A stretch of 64,000 bases of DNA from Alectoria sarmentosa (Eukaryota; Ascomycota; Lecanoromycetes; Lecanorales; Parmeliaceae). The notes under the pieces were generated by a model. That model was not told the DNA's origin and did not search any database. It worked only from the letters and a program-made list of their open reading frames with translations. The stretch is taken from the NCBI GenBank assembly GCA_009733775.1, contig WOGZ01000006.1, positions 124,001-188,000 of the forward strand, read 5' to 3'. The position numbers and the translations under genes are program-made. Shown here one piece after another: positions 12,098 through 23,024 of the stretch (position 1 is its first letter; each line of letters opens with the position of its first letter).

Positions 12098-15000
12098 TCA
12101 CCGTTTCCTTCTCGGCCTCACCTCTCCCCAAGTATCCTCGAAGACTGTAGGCTTCTTCCCAACAACACCCTCTATGAGATTCAACTTCCTCACCACCTTG
12201 AAAGCTCCCGTCCCCTGACTCATACTCTGCCCCATGATAATACACTCGCTGACCCCTTCGATCTTATCCCTCTTCATATGCCACGCCGCCTCAAACAAGT
12301 GATCTGGCGTCTTCTCGAAACTGGCAAGCTGTAGCACGCTATCTCTCATCTTGCTCAACCCGAAACGCGTTATGCCCAGCACCTCGCCTTTGTACGTCAT
12401 AACATCAGCGAGCAGCTGCATGTGCCGCGGGTCAATGTCCATGTCGCCCATCACGAGGCTTATCTCATCAATGATGGTTTTTCGCGCTGCTTCAATCCCG
12501 AGGACGTCGCGTACTTCCATGACGGAGTTCGTTCTAGTGGCAAGTCCATTCACTCCTTGGGTCGTCATGCAATTGCGGAGACCATAACCTTCGACCAACA
12601 GTGCATTCGTGCCATGATCGTCAGTCTTGATGACAGCGCGCGAAGTTGCAGCGTATCCGCGAACGGGGATGTTGGGGAGGATGCGCTTGATCGATTGTGC
12701 ACGGAGGAAGGACTCTGTGTCCTCTTTCGCGGTAGCTTTGATGGTAGAGTTCTTGGTGCCGCGTTTATACTTGTCTAAAGCCTGGATTTCAATGTGGATG
12801 GAGTCCTTGTGATATCTGATATTGTGATAGCTCAATTTGAGCTTCTTCTGCCTCACGATCGCGTCGGTGACGTCTCGAGCAGTGATGTCTAATTGTAGAC
12901 GGCCTATTGTTTCGAAGTCTAGCTTCAAGGCTATAGAGCTGCCGTGAGGAGACCAGATATCTTCGACCCAGTAAATGATCTGTATGACTGTCAGCGTTTG
13001 AGAAGCGTATGAGTAAAGATTTGATAGCCACATACGTCTTTGATAAACGTCTGTTCTATGCGGCCCTTCACCACGCGGGCAGCAGTGATGCTGTCCTTAC
13101 TATAGAGATCGCAGCTGATGACAGGCGTGCTAATAGTTCTCGAGGCGTTGATGATTTCTTTGATTCGCGGTACACCTTGCGTGATGCTCATGCCGGCCAC
13201 ACCAGCAAAATGAAAAGTTTTCAGAGTCATCTGCGTTCCAGGTTCCCCAATTGACTGCGCAGCGATGGCTCCTACCGCGGATCCTGGCTCCACCTTGGCT
13301 TTGTCGTACTTTTCCAAACATGCCCTAATGAATGCTATCAGGGTCGGTCTTGATATCTTTGCAGTACGCTCCACGTGTTCTTTAGCTTCCTTCACTAATC
13401 CAGATCAGCCTTGCATTGAATAGGAAGCATAAGATAAATTACTTTCAGCCTGTGAGAGACTAGATTGGGGCCAGTGATTTTTATGGAGACCCTCAGGCAC
13501 CCCCAGTCGTTTGCGTGCCGCTGCTAGCTCATGAGCTTTTCGAGACGTAAAATCTTCGATAGTTTGCAGAAAGTCTCGAGCACACTCTTTATCATCGATG
13601 GCAGCAATACTTCGATCAAGGTACTCCAAATCCTCTCCCATCAGAGACTTGCGTGCCAGGTTTGTTCGGCGCTGTTGTAGCTGGTCACTGCATATTGACA
13701 TTATTTCCCAAGGGAGTAGAGTTCGGTCCTTGTTGTCCCAAGTCGTCGCCTTACGTTGAGGTTAGTATCTAGCACAGACCAAATCAAAGAGAGAAAGCAA
13801 CCAACCTCTGCATGGGTAAAGGTCCTTTCGAAATGTACAGGCTTCGCTTTACCCTCCATATCAAGGGGATCAAGCTTGTCGTCTCCGAATTGGAATTGAA
13901 CGACGTTCGAAGATGAATTGCGCACGGTGTCGTCGTATCTAGTCGACAAGTCCTCAAGTGACTTCATCAACCTTCGAGACATATAACCGGTCTCTGCAGT
14001 CTTGACTGCAGTATCAACTAGACCCACTCTACCGGATATGGCGTGAAAGAAGAATTCTGAAGGGGTCAAGCCTGAAAAGAAACTGTTTCGTACAAATCCC
14101 TTTGAGGGCGGGTGACGGGCGTTTTTTGGAAAGTGAGGAAGACTTCGATCTTGAAAACCATCTGCGACTCGTTTGTCATCGATGATCTGCTGTCCCACAA
14201 CGGCTACCATTTGCGATACGTTGATGTTAGAACCTTTTGATCCTGAGGTGGCCATGATCATAGGTGAGTTCCACCTGCTGAGCTCCGCAAAACAATGCTC
14301 TCCAGCCTGCTGTCGAACCTTGCTCAAGATTCCAGAAATCAGATTCTCCATTGTCTGTTCTTCATCGCAACCAGCAGCTTTTGCAAGATTACCCTCTTTG
14401 AATCGTTCGATAACCGCATCACACTCTGCATAAGCACTTTCAACAAGCACTTTCTTCAAGTGTATAAGCTTTTCCCCAGGATAGACGTCGCCAATACCGA
14501 TTGAGAACCCCTGGTTTGTAAGCCAGCGAGCCGAGAGTCTTGCCAGGCGGTTCATAGCTTGCACGGCAGCGTCTGGGCCAAAGTCTCGCATTATCACGTA
14601 GAAGACTGAATCCTTCTTCCCTGAGCCAATGGTCGATTTGTCCATGACGCCACACATGATCTCCGAGTTGCGTATGCAAAGCCAGCTATCGTTCTCGTTC
14701 AGGTCCCGAGCTACTCCAGGCGTTACTCGGAACTGTCGACACGCTGCATCCAAGTTCACTCGGACTTCACAGTCCTTGTTTGGACGCATCATCACGTTGA
14801 AGACCTGTTTTCCAGTCCAGAGCATGACCGGTTTCAGAATCGTTGGCGGAGGCAAATCAATCTGCATATTTCCCTCAACCATGTACAAGCAAATGTTCGT
14901 GAATGCTTTTCGGTCGTAGAAGTTGTCCTTGTTGCTGAGCAGATACGAAGCAGTAATGAAATCTTGAATGGCAGAAATGATAGGTTCTCCATTCTTGGGC

Positions 15001-16727
15001 GTTGCTAGATTATGCTTGACTCCCATTAGTTCTATGGCTTCCGTACGAGCTTCTTCCGTCTGCGGTACATGCAAGTTCATCTCGTCTCCATCGAAATCAG
15101 CATTGTACGGATTGCAGACGCACTCGTTGAGGCGGAACGTCCGGTGTGGTCTGACCTTGACATAATGGCAGAGTATGCTGAGCTTGTGCAGAGAAGGCTG
15201 GCGGTTGAAAAGTACAATATCGCCATCTATAAGATGTCGTTCGACGATATCGCCAATTTTGAGATTTTCTGCATGGACACTCAGTCTGCCGTACTTCAGA
15301 TACTGTTTTATATCTGTGTCCTTCTTCCAGATGTAATTGGCTCCGGGCCACTTATTTGGCCCATTTCTTACGCGCTTTTGTAGCTTCAATATGTTGTAGC
15401 GGGATGTTTTCTCGGGATATGTAAGGTTCTTCGCAACAAGCTCAGGGATAGCAACCTCATCGATTCCGAGGTTTGGATCTGGAGAAATGACGGTACGACC
15501 AGAAAAGTCCACACGCTTGCCAGATAGGTTTCCTCGGAATCGACCTTGCTTGCCCTTCAGCCGTTGGCACAAACCTCGAATGGGCGCTGAAAACCCGTGC
15601 GGTGGCTGAACACCAGGAGCGTCGCTGTTGACTATCATTGCGAGTTGGAGTTGCAGAAAGTCCCATTGCTCCATGATAGTTCCCACTGGCTGACCCGTCA
15701 CAATTCCCTCACCGAGGAGTGTATTGATGTGCACAATATCAGATATTTTGGATGTGAGATCGTCCTCTGTAGTAGCGCCATCTTGTGGCACTGAAGGCCT
15801 GATACAGACCGGCGAAGTGGGAAAGTATTGCCATATGTACATTTCGGGTCTGCCCTCTGCAGGGTTCATGCCTAAAAGCTCACAATCTGATGCACTGATC
15901 CTCTTGAACAGATTGAGGACCCGCAGAGGATTCAGGTCATCTGCAGCCTTCATGAAATTCCTCCCGACGCCCTCGGCTACCTTCCGAGCTGCTTCAAATG
16001 ATTTGTCAAATGCAATCTTAGCAGGTGGCGGTATTTTCTTCTGCGCTTTGGAATTATCGAAGTAGCTGAATTGTTCGTGAATTATCCTCAAGGGATGGGT
16101 CCCAGCCTTCTTGACCCGTCCATTGATCTCGCCGCAGTAATGACAGGACCTGGTCTTCCGGCACTGCTCATTGACCTTCTTACAAATCTGAGTCTTCCGC
16201 AGGTTGTCGATGTTCGGCCTACGCAAGTCCCGAAGGAAGGTTCGGCGCTCCTTCTCTGTAAGAAGCGTTCGAGCACACCCCTAGTGTATATCAGTCCCCG
16301 TGCCTTTCCCTTTGGGCTCGACATGTACTTTGCAGATATTTTGTAGAACCATGATAATTTTCTTGAGGTAGCCAATGGGCAGGGCTGGAAGTGCCAGCTT
16401 GACATATCCAAAGTGACCGTTGCATTTTTGCATGGGTTCTCCACATGTCTGACAGGATCCAACCTTGCCAGATATGCCCATAAGAGGGTCGAGAGGGCCA
16501 TTGGCGGCAGGGGCTCGTTCTCGAGCTAGATCGTACAGCGCTCGATCGCATACTTCAACGACACCTTGGTTGACAATGTCCTGGCTTGAGCTGGGAGCAG
16601 TCTTAGCATTTACACACTTTCTTAGGTTGGGCAAGGCAGCTTACGCGATTCCAAACCTGAGCTCCTTGATTCGTTTGGGAAGGGTGTCGAGGACTTGCTC
16701 CTTGACAGACTCAGTGGCAGTAGCCAT
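12098..16727 (-). CDS. RPC1: DNA-directed RNA polymerase III largest subunit RPC1
   Basis: Six exons read leftward: 16727..16645, 16590..16329, 16280..13806, 13749..13443, 13394..13036 and 12979..12098. They give 1455 aa, close to yeast Rpc160 (1460). The protein is the catalytic beta-prime-like subunit that makes tRNA, 5S rRNA and U6. Visible hallmarks are the N-terminal zinc-binding CQTCGEPMQKCNGHFGYV, the second zinc region CHYCGEING, the clamp segment RFRGNLSGKRVDFSGRTVIS and the metal-A loop NADFDGDEMNLH near residue 510. Funnel and trigger-loop sequences such as ASGSKGSNINVSQM and GEPGTQMTLKTFHFAGVA follow. Pol III-type features (FGIASSQDIVNQGVVEV, LDPLMGISGK) separate it from RPA1 and RPB1. 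All introns are 48-57 bp; exon 2 uses a CCCAG acceptor that restores frame. Confidence 0.96.
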
Positions 16728-17378
16728 GATTGAAGTTGAATGACGAGTAGTGGGTGTGCAAGGGCGGAAGGTTGTGATGAGGGTGTATATGCTCAATGGA
16801 TTGCCCGGGGGGTGGCTAGTGCTGGAGGATGAGGATGAGGATGAGGATGAGGATATGAGCTCGGAGTCCAGTCATAGCACAGACTTTTGTGGGCACTTTT
16901 GTCCCTAGTGGGGCATCCCTGCAAAACGACTTGCGTGCCCTAGCATTAGTTCAGCCTTGTACCCATCTTACTACTCCCGTACGGGAGAACCATTTACCCG
17001 GACTCTTGGTCAATAATTTCAAGCATCTTCCTGATTTATCGCCACTTCAACATATAAAGAATCATCACCCTCGCAGCATACTCTTTCCTGTATTATGGAG
17101 AGAGACGTGTCGTAGTCAATGACCCAAGTCCGCATATACTTAGTCTCTCGGGGTTAATATCTACTATTTAACAACCTGAAGATAGTGTGTAACTTCCAAT
17201 ACTCGCACAATCCCCTCCATAACAATCTAAACATTTGGCGTTTTTCTCCCTCAAGGAGTCAAGCTACTATCCTAAAGCCTACATTCTGTTTGAAACTTGT
17301 ATTTCCGCCTAAGTCTAACGAGAATTTACCTCATAGTCTCCTCCTCAATCGCATTTTGAAGCTATACTACGAGACAAA
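16728..17378. other. Intergenic region upstream of RPC1
   Basis: About 650 bp holding the RPC1 promoter. It contains five GAGGAT units (16825-16854); otherwise it is AT-rich with no recognised gene. Confidence 0.5.
16825..16854. repeat. 6-bp GAGGAT tandem repeat
   Basis: Five perfect GAGGAT units about 100 bp upstream of the RPC1 start codon, hence pyrimidine-rich on the RPC1 coding strand, as often seen in fungal promoters or leaders. Confidence 0.8.
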
Positions 17379-17525
17379 TCATGCAATGAGACCGCGTTCA
17401 TGGCGGGCGTAGTCGATGCGGTAACAATAAGCAAAGGCGAGCAAGATGAGAGAGATACCTATGGTATGGAGCACTGCAACTATAGAGACTGCGGGTGCGG
17501 CTGGAGCTGCCGGAGACGGGTTCAT
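17379..17525 (-). CDS. Possible 48-aa single-pass membrane protein
   Basis: A minus-strand ATG at 17525 opens a 48-codon frame: an Ala/Pro-rich N-terminus (MNPSPAAPAAPAVS), one clear hydrophobic helix (VLHTIGISLILLAFAYCY) and a short basic tail (RIDYARHERGLIA). The composition suits a small tail-anchored or organellar membrane protein, but I recognise no family. It sits between the promoter of RPC1 and the 3' end of GUF1. It could equally be the last exon of a longer gene, or chance. Confidence 0.35.
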   Translation of the reverse strand: MNPSPAAPAAPAVSIVAVLHTIGISLILLAFAYCYRIDYARHERGLIA

Positions 17526-18218
17526 TTTGTTCTTCTCACTTCATTCCGCAGCTTCGAATGGCTTAAGGCTTGAAAGTCACGGGTGTAGCTTCTGTGGTTG
17601 GAGGGTGTGGCTTCTGCAACAGGGATGACTGTAGGGGATTAGAGCGCTGGTGCTGTTGGAGGAGTACCGTTGAGAGAAACAAGTAGACGAATGCGAAGGA
17701 GTTGTAGAAGAGGAACTGGGTTCCGAATATAAAAGACGAGTGAAATCCGGGCTTTATGTAGATATGGGAGCTAAGCCACCATTCGGCAAGATGTAGACAT
17801 GTGGCTTCTGGGTGTTCTAGAGTTTTTCTGCCGTGCAGCTTGATGTTCAGATGTCGCCTATGTCGCAATATCTAGAGGCAGGGGTAGAGACTGAGGCTGG
17901 CCGCATCCTTTCCCCCTCATACCATCAGGGTAGGCGGGTCTCAACATATGAGACAATGAGGCTATTGAAAAGAAACTTGTCAGGGATACCTTTCTCAACA
18001 AAAAGCGAGCGACCGCTGGCTTGACTTACCGTGAGAATGACATATTGATCACAATTTCTTAGTGAATAGAATTCGGGATTCGAGAATAGAACTTCATAGT
18101 CCCTCGACCGCAAGGTTCTCGGGTACGCCTTCCAACCGAATGGAATATCTATCTCGTGGGGGGTGAACGGGGTGGGGGGCCCTAGTTCCATCCAGCCCCT
18201 CAGATCTGAAGGTCGTCC
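17526..18218. other. Intergenic region with weak minus-strand frames
   Basis: Two minus-strand frames (17563-17868, with a hydrophobic stretch, and 17925-18191) have no family features. The second starts 28 bp after the GUF1 stop with a plausible intron, but the joined product ends at once. Most of it is likely GUF1 3' UTR. Confidence 0.4.
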
Positions 18219-20458
18219 TCACTTGGCCAGGAAGGCCTGGAAAGCCTTAGAGTCAATTGCAATGTTGCCGACAGCTATACCACATGGTGGTTAGTACGAA
18301 AACTTTTGAGATCCTGGTGCTCACTGTCACATACCTCTCAGCTTCTTTCTGCCCTCTTTCTGGTTCTCCAAGAGTTTCCTTCGCCGGCTCACATCAGCTG
18401 CGTGTAGCTTTGCCAAAACGTCCTTCCGGAAAGGCTTTATCGTCTCCCTGGCCACGATCCGTCTTCCGGCTGCTGCCTGTATAATCACCTCAAACATCTG
18501 GCGGTCCACGTGTTTCTTGAATTTCTCGACCCACTGTCGTCCCAATTTATCGGTCTGACTGGTATGAACGACGCGAGCCACCGCATCCACAGGCTTCGAA
18601 TTGACGAGCAGTTGGAGTTTAATGATGTTGCTCTTACGCCATGCCGATTCCTCGTAATCGAGACTGGCATAGCCCTTCGTAATGCCTTTGAGCTTGCCAA
18701 AGAAATCGTCGACCAAATGAGCAAGTGGAAGATCGTATCTCAAGATGACTTGCGTTGTTGTAAAGAAGGAAAGCTCCTTCTGCTCACCCCGGTTGCCTTC
18801 ACAAAGCTCGATGACTTTGCCCAAATATTCTTCGGGGAGGGTCACAGTGACTAAGACGTAGGGTTCTTGAAGTTCAGCCACCCGAGCAGTGTTGATACTT
18901 GTGTCTGGGAAGTCGGCAGGATTGCGGATAACCTCCTCTTTTCCGTCGATCCAGATGACTTTGAATGGGACTGTTGGAGGTGTAATGATGATACTTGCGC
19001 CGTGTTCTTGCCGCAGCCTGTCCTCGAACACTGAACAATGGAGCGTTCCCAGAAATCCGAGTCGCCAACCGGCCCCTAAAGCTTCCGAGTACTCCTTCTG
19101 TAAGGTAACACTGCGATCGTTCAGGACAATTTGGTTGATGCTGTCCTCCAGATGAGTATATTCGCTCTGATCCGTTGGGAATGCAGCCACAAAAACCATT
19201 GCTTTTGGTTCTTCGAAGCCAGGTAAGGGATCCACCACTGAACCAACTGTGGTATATGTATCTCCAACTTTGGCTTCGGAGCTCCGCTTCATTCCTGGAT
19301 TAAAAAAGATATAGCCCAACTGGCCAGCCCGTAGCATCGTTTGTGGGGTCTGTTCCCCGTAAATGATGCCGACTTCACCAACGATATATTTTAAGCTAGT
19401 AACAAGGGAGACAACGTGATCCCCTGCCTTGACTTGGCCATCGAAGAGTCTGACAAGCAGGACAACACCCTTAAAGGTGGAATACCACGAATCGATCAGC
19501 AACATTCGTAGAGGCTTGAGGTGGTCGCCCGTGGGTCTGGAAAAATCAGTAAGAAGCTGCCCCATGTAGTACTCACATTGGACTCACGCCGGAATTTGCT
19601 CGATGACAGCGGGAAGTATTTTTTCCACATATAGGCCAGTTCTAGCGGAAACCAAGACAGCTTTTCCAGGATCAAGCTCAAAGGTATCCCGGATCTGTTC
19701 CAGAGCTCGTTCAGGCTCAGCCGATTGGAGATCGATCTTGTTGATGATAGGCACCAGTTGCAGACCTTGTGAGAATGCCAAGTAGAAATTTGCCACTGTC
19801 TGGGCTTGAACCCCTTGACTAACAAGATTTCGGAGTCAGCTTCTCTCTTCACAGACAAGACTGAAGGTCATAAGACGGGTTTGGAGAGAGCAATGAGGTC
19901 GCAAATCTCTTTTTCCTTTTCCCAAAGTCTCTCGATCCAAATAGCAACAATTAGTCATTGACAGAATGGTCCAAAATGTATATACCTGGCATCTACCAAC
20001 AACAGAGCTCCGCCACAAGCAGCATATGACCTCGTCACCTCTGCACGAAAATCGACGTGGCCAGGGGTGTCCACCAAATGAAGTAGATAGTCCTCGCCCT
20101 TGTAATTGTACAGCATGCTACAAGTTTGTGCCTTCACCGTAATTCCGCGCTCGCGCTCAACGTCGAGCTTGTCCAAGAACTGCTTCTTCCCTCCCGGCTC
20201 GATGGTGCCCGTGAGCTCGAGCAGCCGGTCGCTGAGGGTGCTCTTGCCATGGTCGACATGAGCGACAATGCAGAAGTTTCGGAAGCGGTCCAATGGTATC
20301 TCTGATATCCTCTTCTCGAGGCTGCCAACAGTTCTCGACGACGAAGCATGGCGTAATATTGGAGAAGACCAGAATGGTGCAAGGGGGCGCTTCAATCCCC
20401 AGAGACAATGTCTGACAGCAGCTGGAGCCTTAGTGATTGACCGGAGGCATGGTCGCAT
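18219..20458 (-). CDS. GUF1: Mitochondrial elongation factor 4 / LepA-type GTPase Guf1
   Basis: Four exons read leftward, 20458..19986, 19818..19588, 19536..18335 and 18274..18219, give 653 aa, the usual Guf1 length. The N-terminus is rich in Arg, Ser and Ala and lacks acids (MRPCLRSITKAPAAVRH), a mitochondrial presequence. G motifs follow: AHVDHGKST (P-loop), ERERGITVKAQ (switch I), DTPGHVDF (switch II) and NKID. LepA-specific blocks (GAGWRLGFLGTLHC, KSVDAV-type C-terminal domain, LKGITKGYASLDYE) separate it from EF-G. The family binds mitochondrial ribosomes and promotes back-translocation or recovery under stress. The last 56-nt exon (VGNIAIDSKAFQAFLAK) is recovered only by splicing. Intron 1 is long at 167 bp. 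It shares a 205-bp divergent promoter with MAD2. Confidence 0.95.
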
Positions 20459-20663
20459 GAGTCCAGACTAGCAGAGCTTGTGTCCCACCTCGAGCAGCCT
20501 GGGATATTCGAGGTTGGGCAAATTTTCTAGGTCCCCTCGGACATTTGGATCGAAGTGACGGCTAAATTTCGGCACTTTGGGGTTACTCCATCAACCATTT
20601 CAATAAACATCCAAAACACGGGCTTCCATGACCATCAATTGTCGAGATCAACAGTGAAGCAAC
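20459..20663. promoter_or_regulatory. Divergent promoter between GUF1 and MAD2
   Basis: Only 205 bp separate the two start codons, so both promoters must lie here or overlap. I see no clear TATA box or named operator. Confidence 0.6.
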
Positions 20664-21666
20664 ATGTCTGCCGAGAAAGATAGAGCGAGAGTGCACAAGC
20701 TGTCGTTGAAGGGTTCGAGTGTAGCACTTCCCATTTCCTTTGCCAACTGTTGACCGATACACTAGGATCGTCCAAGCTCATTGCCGAATTTGTTGGTTAG
20801 AAATTCCTCCTATATTGAATCATGCTGATGTTGAATAGTTCGAGTACTCTATAAACACCATTCTGTATGTAATGGACTCGGAATGGAGCTGCTCTAGCGT
20901 TTAATGAGTCTAAGATTTCAACGCGGAGTATACCCTGCAGAGGATTTCACAGCGTACGTCTTGAAGTCATATCCTCAGATACTTGATTTGATTGATTGTC
21001 TTAGTGTCAAGAAGTATGGCCTCAACATGCTTGTCACTTCCGACGATCAAGTCAAAGCATACATCAAAAAGATCATGTCCCAACTCAACAAGTGGATGAC
21101 TGGCGGCAAGATCTCGAAATTGGTGGTTGTGATCACCAGCAAGGAGACTGGCGAACATGTTGAGCGATGGCAATTTGACGTCCAGATATTCAATAGACCT
21201 TCTAAGAAGGCGGCTTCCAAGGACATGTCAAAGCCGCCTGACAAGGAGAATGCTGCGCCAATGCAAGCAACTCTCTGCGTTCCAATTATGCCATGTTTCT
21301 GTTTAACCTCGAATATAGGAACACCCCCGAACCGCCCCCGGAGAAGACAGAGAAGGAGATCCAGCTTGAAATCCAATCCATCTTCCGCCAAATCACTGCC
21401 TCCGTGACCTTCCTTCCACAGCTCGACGCCGGAAACTGCACATTCAATGTATTAGTCTACGCGGATGCAGACTCAGATGTGCCGATGGAGTGGGGAGACA
21501 GTGACGCGAAGGAGATCGAGAATGGGGAGAAGGTGCAGTTGAGGAGCTTCAGTACGAGTAATCATCGTGTGGATACCCTCGTAAGTTATAGGTGAGTCAC
21601 ACAGCCGAAACTTGGATGGGAATGGACAGAATAGTGGACTGATAGTGTGATAGGCTCGCAGATTAG
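20664..21666 (+). CDS. MAD2: Spindle assembly checkpoint protein Mad2 (HORMA)
   Basis: Seven exons, 20664..20712, 20766..20791, 20839..20864, 20915..20953, 21005..21262, 21319..21591 and 21654..21666, give 227 aa. The spliced protein reads KGSSKLIAEFFEYS, then NTILFQRGVYPAEDF and KKYGLNMLVTSDDQVK, then the HORMA core and the C-terminal seat-belt ending VDTLVSYRLAD. Mad2 binds Mad1 and Cdc20 at unattached kinetochores and restrains the APC/C. An acidic or linker segment with KENAAP interrupts the core, as in other filamentous fungi. Intron 1 uses a weak GTTCGA donor; the alternative GTGTAG donor would insert RS. Intron 5 (21263-21318) begins with GC, not GT. Several exons are tiny (26, 26, 39 and 13 nt). 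Confidence 0.93.
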
Positions 21667-23024
21667 AGGAATGCAGAGGCAGTGGGAGCTTGGCGTTTAT
21701 GTGAGATCATGACTTTGGTTTCTCGTAAATATTGTCCGATAGTATTTACGAGAGGACTCATGTATCTGGCGCAACATACCTGATATCTTAAAGCCACAAT
21801 CTGCGAAGCGATACCATCAATTACAATCTAGGATTGCGGGGAAGTCTTGTGAGAATGTGTCTTCTTTTTCTGCCCATGTTGACGGTCCTCCTTGTAAGAC
21901 TTATCACTTTCAGAGTTCGTTCTCATCCCTTCACGTACAGAAGCAAATGATATTATCTGAGTGCCATCAATCATTGGCCTATAGCCCAGGCAGGGCAATT
22001 CTTGAGTCCCAGACGCAGAGGCCAATCTCTTCCCCGTCTACCAGCATTTTGCAACAACAAACGAATGCGTTGGCGCGAAGTACAATAAATCATTTCGGGC
22101 CAAATTACCTCAGAATTTTACGCTCTTGCACGTTCCTTGCTCATCTTGATTCGGGAGTGGCAGATGTTTGTGACTGAAAGTTCAGTGCATCAGATCAAGA
22201 TATAAAGCAGATTACCTTACTGAACACATTTTTTGCTCAGATCGAATCACAAACGGGACTCTTTTGTGGCATTACACCCAGCAGTTCCCCATCAGCCAAA
22301 CAAGATGGAGCCCGACACTGGCAACAAAAATGGGCAAGCTACCATGAGATTGACCTGCACTTAAAGACTTCCGATCGAAGAAACTTGCGCAAACCTTTGA
22401 GTAAAAGACACGCTGTGCCCTGGTAACTCTACTTCAAATGTATACAGTGGTGGTGGTCATTGCGCTGAAGTTCTCCGCCAATGTCTCTTTGACCTTTTTC
22501 ATCCATTTTTTACCAGTATCCAGATTCCAATGTCTGTGTCTAGATCATTGGCTACTGAGTGATGGTGGATGAGATTGACCGCGCGTGCAGACAGGTAGCC
22601 AAGGCAATCTCGCCGCTGAGGTGGTTTGTCATATCTTAGTTGCATATATATCTTACGTTAGAAGATCAAAGACTTGAACAATTCAGCTATGGTTTAGTGG
22701 TCTCCCGTGTGTAGCGCGGCAGGAAGCATTAGCCAAAATGCTGTTGGCTCTTTTCCTCCATATAGACATGTCCGCACCAGCTACAGCGTCGTGGAAAGGG
22801 TAAACATATTTGAGGTGCTCTTATCTAGACATTCCCCGAGTCAAGCCAGGAGCATGTTGCGTCGCCATACTCGAGTCTTGCGCTTCATTCCAAAAACGAT
22901 AGACTGCAAGGGTATCTTTCAACGGCCCCGAAATGCTCGCATTTCTCTTGCTGGATCTATCTTTTCCAACGCCCTCGTATCTTGAGATAGATGTTCGCGT
23001 ATATACAATGAAACAGTAGTACTT
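21667..23024. other. Intergenic region, nothing recognised
   Basis: About 1.36 kb between convergent MAD2 and the proline-rich gene. Several short frames are present but none shows family features. A TGGTTTAGTGG stretch near 22690 resembles a tRNA A-box but no B-box or cloverleaf follows. Confidence 0.5.

Noticed and set aside
12351..12778. Plus-strand frames across the RPC1 gene, and other antisense frames (e.g. 14173-15383, 16071-16346)
   Set aside because: They lie antisense to well-conserved RPC1 exons and show no domain or composition of their own.
17563..17868. Minus-strand frame with a hydrophobic stretch (FGTQFLFYNSFAFVYLFLS)
   Set aside because: The surrounding sequence is low in coding character, there is no start with good context, and it could not be joined to neighbours in frame.
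17925..18191. 88-codon minus-strand frame just after GUF1, with a plausible intron
   Set aside because: The spliced product ends after a few residues, there is no family match, and the position suggests GUF1 3' UTR.
22685..22760. tRNA-like A-box TGGTTTAGTGG
   Set aside because: No B-box (GGTTCGANNC), acceptor stem or cloverleaf follows.
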